A stretch of 64,000 bases of DNA from Rhinopomastus cyanomelas (taxonomy: Eukaryota > Chordata > Aves > Bucerotiformes > Rhinopomastidae). The translations under genes were made by a program, and so were the position numbers. Shown here one piece after another: positions 1 through 11,718 of this stretch (the stretch's first letter is position 1; every line of letters starts with the position of its first letter). The stretch is from assembly GCA_013400115.1 (NCBI GenBank), contig VXBP01008523.1, forward strand, positions 327,552 to 391,551, written 5' to 3'. The notes under the pieces were generated by a model. That model had not been told where the DNA came from. It was given only the letters and a program-made list of their open reading frames with translations, and searched no databases.

Positions 1-3000
1 TTGAGAACAAGGTACAGTGGGGCTGATGGGTTGGGTTGGCTCAGCTAGGGAAGGGCTGGAGCCAGGTGCCTGCCGTGGGAGACCGTTGCTGGCATCTGCA
101 GGCAGGATCTGGCCCAACAGGCAGCTCCTCCTCCAGGAGCCAGGATGGGCATGAGGGGGGCTCTGTCCCCCAGCAGATCCCTCTGCTTTGACCCAGACGC
201 CCCTGACACGGGACTTTCCCCCTTGCAACTGCAGCCACGCTGCTCGGGGCCCTCCTGGAGGCAGAGCCAGCGGTGTAGTGACGCTGGGTGACTCTGGTCT
301 CCTTTCACAGTATGGGGCTAAAGCACTGGACAGAGTCCTCTCCACCATCCTCAGCCACGCGGAGAACAGAGTCCCTGTGCCCAAGAGCTTTGACAGAGAG
401 GAGGCTGCATTTTTCCACGGTAGGAGCATCACCAGCCCGGGGTGTCTGCAGTGTCTGGCTGCTCTTGTGTTTGGGATGGTGGAAGGACCGAGCTGAAGGG
501 CGGAGAGAGGGAACAGTGCTGCTGGCTGAGCAGGGAGTGGGTGATCAGCCCTTGGTAGGGGAAATCAGATCTGGGGGATGTTTAGCTGTTAACAGGGCAG
601 GGAAGGAGCCCTGCAGGACAACCACCCTGCGGGAGCCACCTCAGCCCCAACTGTCTTCTGCCGTTGCAGAGATGAAGCAAGGGCTCATCTCCGTGGGTAT
701 CTGCTGCAATCACATGAAGTACGGCACCGTCTCCGTGGAGAAGGGTATGTGCCAGGCTTTCCCTGTGTGGTGCAGGGGAGAAGGGAAGTAGAAGAGGGTG
801 TCATGGTCCACCTGGTCCATCTGCAGCAACACCTGGTTTGCTGTGCAGCCAGGGCAGGCTGTTTGCTTTGAGGAGAGGGTCTGGGGGGGGATTGTTAGCC
901 CACACTCCTGGAGGAACAGCCCTCTTGTGCCTCGGTGAGGGGGTGTTGGTTGGCTGTCTGGGTGTTTCTCTGGATGAGAGTGTTCCCTGAGCTGCTGTGC
1001 TCTTGCAGACTGCTCCATCACCAAGTTCCTGAACCGCATCCTGGGCCTGGAGGTGGACAAGCAGAACTTGCTCTTCCAGTATTTCTCTGACACCTTCGAC
1101 TATCTGATTGAGAAGGACAAGAAGGAGGGCAAATACGACATGGGCATCCTAGGTGTGGAGAGAGGGAGTGAGAGGGGTGACCAGACCTTTCCCTACTGCT
1201 CCTCTGCGATTCTCTCCTCCTCCTCGTGCTCCCTGCTGGCTGCTCATGGCCATCCCTGGCACTGTGGTGTCCTCCCACAGCACAGAGCCTGGGATTCTTG
1301 CAGGGAAGGAAGGTGATTTCCAGCAGATGGACTTCACAGCCAATGTCTTTTGGGCTTTTCTCCTCCTACAGATTTAGCTCCAGGAGTGGATGAGATCTAC
1401 GAGGAGAGCAAGGAGGTCTTCCTGACTCCTGGGCACCCGCAAGATGGGCAGGTTGTGTTTTATAAGGTAGGCAGCCTGCACAACCCAGTCTTCTCCAGTG
1501 CTTCCCAGTCTTGGAGTCTCGTGTGGAGGCAGGGAGAGGCCCCAGGGGCTCAGGGTGCCCTACCCAAGGGCACAGCCTGCTCCTGCCTGTTCAGCAGCAC
1601 CAAGTTTGTGCTGAGGGTGGGATCTGTGAGACAGACATAGCCGGATGCTCCTTGTTCTGCACCCTTGAGTGACAGAGTCCCGTTGTGGTCCCCCTTTAGA
1701 TCAGCGTCGACAGAGGCCTGAAGTGGGAGGAAGCTTACGAGAAGTCACTCAAACTGACAGGATCCTTTGATGGCTTCTACCTCTCCTACAAGGTAGGGCC
1801 CTGGGCCCCTCCAGACGGATAAGTTGTGCCACAAGAGGTCCTTGTGTGGCCTCTGGCAGTGGGCTGAGAGATGCCTCCAGGAAACCCCAGTCCTAGAAGG
1901 AAGGGGGGTTAGTGCAGAGAAGAAGGGGCTGGGGGAGGGAGGCTGCAGCGGTGACGGTCTGCTCTGCCCTAGCAGACACGAGGCCGCAAACACACCTGCC
2001 TGCTGGCAGAGCAGAGCCGGGGGAAGAGCTTCATCCTCTACAAACCAAACATCGGGAAGCAGAGCCAGCCCGAGAGCCTGGACAGCCTGCAGAAGAAGTA
2101 CCGGCGGGTAGGTGGGAGCTGCAGCGGGCAGAGGAACTTGCCTCTCTCCCCAGGCAGGGCTGGCTTTGGGGAGGGTGTTTGCTCTAGCCCCTTGTAGCTC
2201 TGGGTTGGAAGGGACCCCAGACCTCCCCCTGGCCTCAACCCCCTGCCAGGGGCAGCGACACCTCTCACCAGAGCAGGGTGCCCCCAGCCCCATCCAACCT
2301 GCCCTTGGACACTGCCAGGGACGAAGCAGCCACAACATCCCTGGGCAACCTGTTCAGGGCCTGAGCCTCAGATCTCATTTCAGTCTCCCCTGTTTGAGCT
2401 TGAACCCAGATCCTTTCTCCTAGCACCAGAGTGCCTCAGAAAAAGTCCCTCTCCAGCTTTCCTGGAGCCCCTTCGGGTGCTAGGAGCTGCTCTAAGGTCC
2501 CCCCAACGCCTTGTCCAGCTGAACCCCTTCCTCCTGCAGGTGCCTGCCGAGGAAGCCAAGACGCACTGGGAGGACAGCTACACCTTCTCCCTGACCAACT
2601 GTAACCATGCCTGGTAAGATGCTGGCAGCCCTCCCTGGGGCAGAGCGGCGCCTGGGGACAGCGTTCCTGACCCTGGCCCTGAGAAGGACTGGGCTGAGGG
2701 TGCTGAGGGGGGTCGGGTTCTGCCCTGCTGTGGGACTTCTTGCCGATCCAAGTGGTTCTCTTCTGTTTGTCCCACAGGAACAGAAGCTGCAGGCTGATCC
2801 AGGAGGGGAAGGAGTGTTTCCAGGGCATGCGCCTGCGCCACTACTACATGCTCTGCGGGGCCCTGCTGCGCGTGTGGAGCCGGATCGCCAGCATCATGGC
2901 TGACATCACCAACAGCAGCTACCTGCAGATCGTCCGCCTCAAGACCAAGGAGAAGAAGAAACAAGTTGGTGGGTGAAGGGCTGGGAAAGGGAAAAGGACA

Positions 3001-3922
3001 GCAGGATGTTTTAGGAGAAGGGAAGAAGGTCCAGCTGTCCAGGGCCAAGGTTCCCCTCTGGAACAGGGATATGGAAGCACCCCATGGTCCTCAGGTGACC
3101 TCGTGAGGTGGTAGGGAGCAGGGCTACGCTGTTTGGGCACTGACCTGTTCCCTGTGCCCATTTGAAGCTCTTCCCCCCCACTACAACCCTCCTCTGGAGC
3201 TGCCTCGATGTGGCCACAGCTCCATCTGCTGCCGCCCATTGCTCTGTCCCCACAGTGCCCCATGCCAGCCTGCAGCGCTGTGGGGACCGACACAGCTTCC
3301 TTCCCTAGGGATAAAGATCCCCGAGAGCTGTGTCCGGAAGGTGCTGGAGGAGCTGAAGCAGATGGACGAGAACGTGAAGCGAAAGCACAGCCGACTCCTC
3401 CAGGCCCAGGAGCAGAGCCCTCAGTTCTCCCTGCCGTTGCCCATGCTGCCTGGCGTCCCCCTGCACCGGCACCCCCTGCACCAGGACGAGATTCTGGACC
3501 TGACCTACAGCCCCCCCAGTAACAGCATCCCCGAGGTGCCCATGAACCCAGAGCCCGGCGCCTTGTGCTTCCCCTCGGAGCCCCTTCTCCAGCCACACCA
3601 GCAGCACACAGCACCCTTCAGCTTCAGCCACCCTGCAGCCTTCGCCAGCCCAGCCCCACTCCTGGAGGGCACCCTCCCCCTGAGCTCCCCACTGCAGGAG
3701 CAGCTGCCTCTGCCACACGCTGGACCCTTGCAGACCCTGCAGCAGCAGCAGCAGGACAACTTTATCCAGCAGGATGGCAATATGAACTATAGAGAGATCC
3801 TAGAGGACATGCTGGGAACAGGAAACGGGGCCCCCCAGGAGAGCCTGCTCCCCCAGGAGAACCTGCTCCCCCAGGAGCGCCAGAGCGTGATCCAGTTCAG
3901 TGGGCTCCTCCTGGACTTCTGA
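1..3922 (+). CDS. SBNO2: SBNO2 (strawberry notch homolog 2), 3' portion
   Basis: C-terminal part of SBNO2, a nuclear helicase-like transcriptional co-regulator linked in mammals to IL-10/STAT3 anti-inflammatory signalling (family knowledge). Ten coding segments are seen: 1-11 (end of an exon, FENK), 311-419, 670-744, 1009-1152, 1372-1466, 1700-1792, 1976-2107, 2540-2613, 2778-2968 and 3309-3922. All junctions are GT-AG and all phases agree. Diagnostic stretches are CSITKFLNRILGLEV, DGQVVFYKISVDRGLKWE, YKPNIGKQSQ and LQIVRLKTKEKKKQVG, which follow the conserved C-terminal domain. The last exon is proline/glutamine-rich and ends in ILEDML...ERQSVIQFS, like the mammalian tail. The DEAD-like helicase core lies left of the window. 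The tail contains a small in-frame duplication (LLPQEN/LLPQER). GPX4 lies downstream in convergent orientation, as in human. Confidence 0.95.
2196..2535 (-). mobile_element. CR1 retrotransposon 3' fragment, SBNO2 intron
   Basis: Reads as the reverse complement of a CR1 3' end: it begins with the complement of the GGTCCCTTCCAACCC tail, then the 'cctgccaggggcagcgacacctctcac' type block, and continues to 'tttcctggagccccttcgggtgct'. It is a 5'-truncated fragment with no open reverse transcriptase. It fills most of the 432-base intron between exons 1976-2107 and 2540-2613. Confidence 0.8.
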
Positions 3923-6160
3923 GAGGCGGCTCTGAGCGCAGAGGTGAGAGCTGGGGAGCCCCTGGCTTTTCTGCTGGTTGGGACTTGACCCTGTTCTGCT
4001 TTTGGAGGGAAGAAAAAACATCCTCGTGATCCTTAAAGCCAAGGTGATTTCTGTCTAGTCCACAGCCAGGTTTGTGTAGAACAGCTTGTGCAGGGGGGCT
4101 GATGCAGACGGGTGGTCCCTGCTGTGTTTGAGTCAGAGGTCAGCGTACGGCTGAGGAGAGTCGTCCCCTCCTCCCTGCCTGGCCCCCTGCAGACTACTGA
4201 GTGTCCGAGCTGGCTTGTGCCTTCACCAGCCCTGCGACCACTGCCCCCACCCTGAGCTGGGCAGGGGCTGGGCTGGTCTCCACAACCCTATTCTGAGGGG
4301 TGGGAGCCCAGTTCCACCAGTGCCAGCTGACCAAAACTGCCTCTACAAGCTGTCCCAGCCCTGGGTTGGACCTTGAACCTGCTGAAGGGAGGGAAATGCT
4401 GTCCCACAGGAGTCAGGAGCTGAGAAAAGCCAAACTGCCCTCCTGCAGCACCTCGAGGGCTGCTGGATCTCTGTAGGACATCTCTGTAGGGGCAGAGCTT
4501 GGCCTCACTGGGACCACAGTGGGGGGAACCCCGGAGCAGAAGGGCCATCTTGGCCCATCAGCCCCTGCTGCACTTTAGCCCTGCCAGGTCCAGCTTCTCA
4601 CCCTTGCGTGGTGACCCCGTCCGTCCCAGTTGTGTGGGGTTTGTCCTTGCCTGGGCCATGGACAGAGCCCTGGGCTCTGACTCTGGGGTCTGACTCTGGC
4701 TCAAGACCATGCAGTCCTGCCCGCAGTGAGCTGCTCCTGAGGAAAGGGCTCCCCACTGAGCCCTGAGGACCTCACACTGCAAATTCACCCTCTGAAACCA
4801 AAGAGCAGAAGGTCTGCTTGGCCCAGCACTACCCTGGGCACCTCCTGCTGGCAGCAGCCCTGGGACTGGCACCAGCCTGGTCCCCGCAGCTGCTCACCTC
4901 GGCAGGTCCCTGGGAATCTCTTCCTTTCTCTCATCTGAGGAATAGGGCTGCTGCTGGGAACAATCCAGGTCCAGCAGCTCCTCTGCAAGATCCCTCTGCT
5001 CTCCTTTTCCCTCCGAGTCCTCGAGGGGTTTCCTAGAGGTGGCAGCAGGAGGTCTTTGAGGGAAGGACTCGACCCCAGCCTGAGTCCCCCATGCCCTGAC
5101 AGGTCAGTATTGAGGGGGCTGGAGGGTCCCAGGGGAGGCCTCTCTAGACTGAGAGCCTCAATCCCCCCCTCCCAGGGGCCTTGGGGTTGGTGGCTGCAGT
5201 GTTCCTGTCCTCCCCAGCACAGACATCAGGCTGGGCTGGGCTCAGATCTGAGGTTGCTCTGGCCCCTGCCCCTCCCTTGAGGGAGTCCCCCAGCCCCCTG
5301 CCCACCCAGCCCCACGTGTGGGGTCACATTTTCCTGCATTCAAGGAAACCTGCTTTACCTCAGACACCAAAAAGAGAAACCAAAGACCCCCACCCCGAGA
5401 GCTCAGTGCTTTACCCACAGCTCTGCTGCCCATGAGGTCACCGTGGACGGACCCCTCCCCTATTTAACCCACTGCTCACGGAGGGGCCCCGCTTCACCTA
5501 CGTCCTTCCTTCGCTGGGTTCTCTGCAGGGAGAGGGAAGGACGCTGGGGAATCCCACTGCAGAAAGGTTTAAACTCAGGAATAGCGAGGAGGGACCCTCC
5601 GGCCAGGCACCCTCTGCCAGCCGCAGCCGCCGGCCCCGCGACGGAGCCCGTTCCCTAGCGGCACGGGGACGGAGGCCGTTCCCCGTCGCTCGCTCTAAGA
5701 GCTGTGCAGCGACGCTTCCACGAGCTCTGGGGAGCAGAGAGCACCTTCGAGGCCGCCCCGTTTCCCGCTCCCTGTTGGTTTTGTTTCTGTCAGGGTTCAC
5801 ACTGTGTCGTCGGGATATTTTAACTAAATTATTGAGGCGCCGCGGTTGTCCTACTGATCGTTACCTCTTTTTTAAACGAGTCCCCCTTGTTTTCTCCCCC
5901 CACCCCCTTTTTTTCCTTCCCCTTTTCCATCCCTTCCAGTAGCACTTTTGTAACCCTCCTGTCGGTTGCCTTTGGGGTTGTTTTCTATGGGTTATTTATA
6001 ACAAACTGAGGTGTAAATGTCTGTACAGAGAGTGGTCCTGCTCCCGCGGGGTTGTTTGCGGAACTTGTGCCTTCGGACTGACAACTCCCAACGTTTTCTA
6101 CCTGCCCCACAAGGAGACGTTTTGGGGTTTTTCATTCTACTCAGTAAAAAATGGGAGAGA
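3923..6160 (+). other. SBNO2: SBNO2 3' UTR (probable extent)
   Basis: About 2.2 kb after the SBNO2 stop without a convincing coding exon. The first 1.9 kb is GC-rich. From about 5780 the composition turns T/A-rich, with runs such as TATTTTAACTAAATTATT and GGTTATTTATAACAAACTG, which looks like the AU-rich distal end of a long mRNA. A possible variant poly(A) signal AGTAAA lies at 6143-6148. No canonical AATAAA was seen, so the exact end is uncertain. Confidence 0.55.
6143..6148 (+). terminator. SBNO2: possible SBNO2 poly(A) signal (AGTAAA)
   Basis: AGTAAA, a common variant signal, lies at the end of the AT-rich distal UTR and before sequence returns to GC-rich. It was chosen because no AATAAA is visible between 3923 and 6300. 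Confidence 0.35.
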
Positions 6161-7130
6161 CCTCCAGTCTTTCTCTCCGTCCCAGCTCGTTCTCTGTGTC
6201 TCTCTGTTCAAATCTGTCCCAGGAATTCTGTCAGGGACTGGGAGCATCCTAAGGGTCAGGGGCTGGCTAGCAGCTGGGGTTCCATCTCTTCTGCCACCCA
6301 CCTTTGTCCTTAAGAAGAACTCAGCTGGCAAAACAGCGAGAAAGCAGCTGCTGTTGTTTTCCCATGGTGCCTGGGCGCTGCTGGCCCCACTCCAGCCCTG
6401 CAGGAGCTGGGATGGTGGTGAAATGAAGTTGCTGCAGCAGCTCTGGAAGCAGCCACCTGCCCCAGGGGCTCAGCAGGATCCTCCCCCGCTTCAGCCTTGG
6501 CCTCACACTGAGGATGGGGCAGCGCATGAGGGTCCGGGGGTTGTAGAGGAGGAGACTCAGCACCTCCCCTGGGGAACAGGCAAAGCAGGGACTTGTGTGT
6601 GGAACCCTCAACCCCAAACTCCGCCCAGGGGGTTGGAGACCCTGCGTGGGTCCAGCCTGGCAAGGACTGACAAGCTAAGGCTGCCCCAGGACGGAAGCAC
6701 CTGCCATATCAGCCCTACGCAGCCCCCTACGCAGCATCCAGCTCCCCACACAGCTCCGTGAGGAATCTCACCCTGTCCCAACAGGACTGGGTGGGGTTCT
6801 GCAGTGATTGCTGCTGGCCATTAACTGCTCTGCCAGGGCCAGGTATCGGGGCCAGGGGAGCTCCGCTGGCTGAGGAAAACAACCCAGTTGCCTCATCGAG
6901 CAGCTTCTGCTCGATTTAAGGCGAGTAGGGCTCCCTAAGGGGACAAATGCACTCCCTGCCCCCTGCTCCCGCTCTTCCCAGCAGCTGAGCTGGGATTTGT
7001 GTGCAGTTGCCCCAGGCTCTAACGAGGATTATCCTTGCAGGGTCAGGATTATGTGTGTAAAGTCTGATCTCCCGCTTCGGGAGCAGCACAACAGCTCCAG
7101 CCCATCCATCACTCCAACCACCCAGAGCCA
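6161..7130. other. intergenic SBNO2-GPX4, nothing recognised
   Basis: Spacer between two convergent genes. The open frames here have no recognisable domain, no consistent splice sites and overlap on both strands, so none is annotated. Confidence 0.6.
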
Positions 7131-7152
7131 GCCCCTGCTCATTTCTAGGGTG

Positions 7153-7158
7153 TTTATT
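7153..7158 (-). terminator. GPX4: GPX4 poly(A) signal (AATAAA)
   Basis: TTTATT on the + strand, so AATAAA on the GPX4 strand, about 230 bases after the stop codon and about 90 bases after the SECIS. This spacing suits a short selenoprotein 3' UTR. Confidence 0.8.
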
Positions 7159-7247
7159 GCAAAGGGACAACAATCCCACTCTGTGCCCACAGAAAAGGGC
7201 TGCCCAGCAGTGACCGCAGCCCCGCGGAGCCTCCTCCCAGCAGCTGC

Positions 7248-7310
7248 ACGCCAGATCATCGGGTCTGCCCCACCAGCAGGCTGGTTTGAAGGCAAACCGT
7301 CATGAGGCTG
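7248..7310 (-). promoter_or_regulatory. GPX4: SECIS element of GPX4 (selenocysteine insertion)
   Basis: On the minus strand the 3' UTR has the SECIS core: AUGA at 7300-7303, an unpaired AAA at 7285-7287 in the apical region, and UGAU at 7255-7258. The helix GUUUGCCU pairs with GGGGCAGAC with one G-U wobble at each of two positions. A second short stem (CCAGC with GCUGG) tops the structure, fitting a form II SECIS. Known role: recruits SBP2/EFSec so the in-frame UGA at 8437-8439 is read as selenocysteine. It sits 76-138 bases after the stop codon. Confidence 0.93.
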
Positions 7311-7385
7311 GGCCAGGAGACCCCACAGGCAGCAGCGGGACCGCTGCCGGGGCGAGGGGACAGTGCAGGGGGAGATGAGCAGATC

Positions 7386-8476
7386 CTACAGCGAGGCAGG
7401 CAAGCAGCTAGGCAGGTCCTTCTCAATCACCTGCGGGACAGAAGGGAGCGGTGTGGTACCAGGATGTCCTGGTACCCGTAAACAACCCAAGGAACAGCCC
7501 CCCAGAGGGTTGGCCTGGACCCTCTCTCCCCAGCAGCACTCACCGAGGGATCCTCCATGGGGCTGTACCGCTTCACCACCTGGCCCTCCCGGTTAATGAG
7601 GAACTGGGGACGGGAAGCAGTGCCCGTGTAAGCGGGTCCAGCCCTACCAGGGGCTCTGCAGCCCCAGCCAGACCCTCACGGCTGCTTTGCTGGGATGAGC
7701 TGGAGAGAACTCGGGGGTCCAGGACAGCACTGGAGCCCTTTGGGATGCTCCTACCCCAGCATCCCTGTGCCTGATGATGCCTCCTCCACACAACCCCCAC
7801 AGGGATGCCCCACAGTGCCCCTGCAAACGCTGAGGGCAGTAGGGCAGCCCCCTCTCACCTTGGTGAAGTTCCATTTGATCGCACTGGGAGAGAGAAAACA
7901 AGAAGTGAGATTGTGGTGGATAAACCCTTCCCCCTCACTGCTGCCCAGCCCCTTCTGACCATGAGGGCCAGTGGTTTCCTCACTCACTTGCCCAAGGTGC
8001 CTCTTCCTTTGGGCTGCTCCTTCATCCACTTCCAGAGCGGGTGGGCATCGTCCCCATTGACATCAATCTTGCTGTACATGTCAAACTTCACCCCGTAGTT
8101 CTCAGCAAATGCCTTGATCTGAGCGTTGTCCCCGGGCTCCTGTGGCCACAGCAGCACCGTGAACAGCCCGGGACCCCTCACTCCATCCTTGGGACCCCTT
8201 GGTCCATCACCGGGACCTCTTGCTCCATCACTTGATGGATGAGCAATCCACTCACCCCCTTGATTCAACACTGGAACCACTCACTCCACCCCCAGAACCC
8301 CTCACCCCGCTGCTGGGGGAGTCTCCCATACCTGCTTCCCAAACTGGTTGCAGGGGAAGGCCAGGATGCGCAGACCCCTCTCAGCGTAGCGGGCGTGCAG
8401 GTCCACCAGCTGAGTGTAGTTCACCGCGGTTTTGCCTCATTTGGAGGCCACGTTGGTGATGATGCAGACGAAGCCC
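7386..8476 (-). CDS. GPX4: GPX4, phospholipid hydroperoxide glutathione peroxidase (selenoprotein), 5' exons missing
   Basis: Reduces lipid hydroperoxides in membranes using glutathione and is the central suppressor of ferroptosis (family knowledge). Visible coding exons, 5' to 3': 8476-8332 (145 nt), 8139-7988 (152), 7883-7859 (25), 7603-7544 (60) and 7430-7386, ending in TAG. The first four lengths match the human exons as I recall them. The catalytic selenocysteine is the in-frame TGA at 8437-8439 (context NVASK-U-GKT), followed by NYTQLVDLHARYAE. The other tetrad residues are present: Q in PCNQFGKQ, and W and N in IKWNFTK. The protein ends DLPSCLPASL, four residues longer than the human DLPHYF. 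The exons with the start codon and first residues are not visible; they should lie in or beyond the N run at 8561-8649. A SECIS and poly(A) signal follow. It is divergent from POLR2E. Confidence 0.96.
7455..7476. repeat. perfect inverted repeat in GPX4 last intron
   Basis: GGTACCAGGA, a TG spacer, then TCCTGGTACC: two exact 10-base arms able to form a hairpin. It lies in the 113-base intron between coding exons 7544-7603 and 7386-7430, near the acceptor of the last exon. Confidence 0.85.
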
Positions 8477-8560
8477 CTGCCCAGGCGCTCGGATCAGCGG
8501 CCACGGAGAGACGGGAGGTGCCCGGGACCTGCCGCTCCCCCGGGTTGCGCAAGAGCCTGC

Positions 8561-8649
8561 NNNNNNNNNNNNNNNNNNNNNNNNNNNNNNNNNNNNNNNN
8601 NNNNNNNNNNNNNNNNNNNNNNNNNNNNNNNNNNNNNNNNNNNNNNNNN
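8561..8649. other. assembly gap (89 N)
   Basis: Run of N directly upstream of the first visible GPX4 exon. GC-rich first exons are often lost in avian assemblies. The next 220 bases are a C-rich imperfect repeat, which may have caused the gap. A single N also occurs at 8867. Confidence 0.99.
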
Positions 8650-8880
8650 TTTTGCCCCGTTACCCCCCCCGCAGCCCCGTTCCCTCCCTCAGAGCCGCGA
8701 TACCACCCCGGAGCCCCCCGATACCCCACTCGCAACCCCGTCACTTCAAGCAGAGTCCCCCGTTACCTCACTCGGAGCCCTGACAGCCGCCCTCAGAACC
8801 CCCTTCTTCCCCCTTTGCCCCAGCCCCGTTATCTCCTTCAGAGCCCTGTTACCCCATCCGGAACCCNCTCCGAGCCAGGC
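8650..8880. repeat. C-rich imperfect tandem repeat
   Basis: Repeated short blocks of the type CCCCGTTACC, CAGAGCCC and CGATACCCC, degenerate, with unit length of roughly 20-30 bases. Low complexity. The long open frames crossing it and the gap are not genes. Confidence 0.6.
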
Positions 8881-8889
8881 CTCACTCCA

Positions 8890-9237
8890 CGCCAGGCCTC
8901 ACCATGCTCCGGGCTGGCCCTTGTCCCGCAGCTGCTGCCGCCGCTGGCCCGCACCGCAGCACTGCCCGTACCGCCCTGGCCCAGCCCATCGCACTCTCCC
9001 GCTGCCCCTGTGGTGCCCCTTCAGCCAATCGCCGGCTTGGACTCCTCTATGAACCGCCTACTTTCGGCATCGCAGCCAACCCACGAGCCTGGGGGACTGA
9101 TGGACGGCACGCTGGCCAATATGAACGCGAAGTGGGAGGGCCTTCGCGTAGCATCGGGTGAGCGGCTCCCAGTAGCCCTTGCGCCTGAGGATTCCCAGGG
9201 CTGCCCAGGTAGCGCCTGCGGGATTCGGGCAGCAGCC
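8890..9237. promoter_or_regulatory. GPX4/POLR2E divergent promoter region
   Basis: CpG-containing sequence upstream of the POLR2E start and, on the other strand, upstream of GPX4. CCAAT motifs are present in AGCCAATCG near 9021-9029 and in GGCCAATATG near 9114-9123. No TATA box was identified. A shared bidirectional housekeeping promoter is inferred from the head-to-head arrangement. Confidence 0.55.
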
Positions 9238-11029
<1,792 letters not shown>

Positions 11030-11345
11030 CCCGGGATGGGGAGAGGGTAGAACCCTGTGGCTCCAGCTGGGGCTTCTTGTGTCACTGGGAAATCAGCTGC
11101 CTCTGGGGAAAGTCCCCCTCCAAATCTCAAGCTGTGAGGAGGGAGCTGCTGGTGAGAGGACGGCCCTCTGTGCTGTTGGGTGACTCTGCCTCTCCCCTTA
11201 CTTTCCCAGTGTGGATTTTGCTGGAAGTCCTCAGCCTGTCTGGGGCTCGGGGCTGGGAGTTGCCTGGAGCCATGGGAGTGCTCAGGGAGGATGGGAGCAG
11301 GAAAGGCCTTGGCTTTCCCCTCCCATCATGGACGATTTTATTTGT

Positions 11346-11351
11346 AATAAA
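11346..11351 (+). terminator. POLR2E: POLR2E poly(A) signal (AATAAA)
   Basis: Canonical AATAAA 317 bases after the POLR2E stop, in a short AT-rich patch followed by GC-rich spacer. The 3' UTR from 11030 shows no other feature. Confidence 0.85.
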
Positions 11352-11712
11352 GATTTGCAGTCACTGCTCCCAGCCAACGCTGTTCCTCCATCTCCCACTG
11401 TGGTCCCCCCAGACTCTGCAGGTTGCCACATTTGTCATCCCTCTGGGAGCCTTCTGCTGCTGAGGCTCTGCCAGACCCAGCCAGGAGCAGAGGGTCCCCT
11501 CGTTGTGCCCCCTGCTCTACTCCCTGGTGCTCGATTGGTGACCTCAGTGCTCGGGTGCTGCGACAGGGTGTCTAATCCCCCAGTGCTCTTTTGTCTCTTG
11601 GGTCTCTCTTGGTGTTTTAACCTGAATTTGGAGCAGGTGGCCGAACGTCCCGCAGCCGTGGTGGTGTGAGCCCAGAGAAGGCTGGGATCCCCTGGAGGTG
11701 GAACACACCGAC
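11352..11712. other. intergenic POLR2E-ARHGAP45 spacer
   Basis: 361 bases separate the two opposed poly(A) signals. No gene or repeat recognised. Confidence 0.7.
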
Positions 11713-11718
11713 TTTATT
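11713..11718 (-). terminator. ARHGAP45: ARHGAP45 poly(A) signal (AATAAA)
   Basis: TTTATT on the + strand gives AATAAA on the ARHGAP45 strand, 1.9 kb after its stop. Confidence 0.75.

Noticed and set aside
8437..8439. In-frame stop in GPX4 as evidence of a pseudogene
   Set aside because: It is the selenocysteine codon, supported by position and a SECIS.
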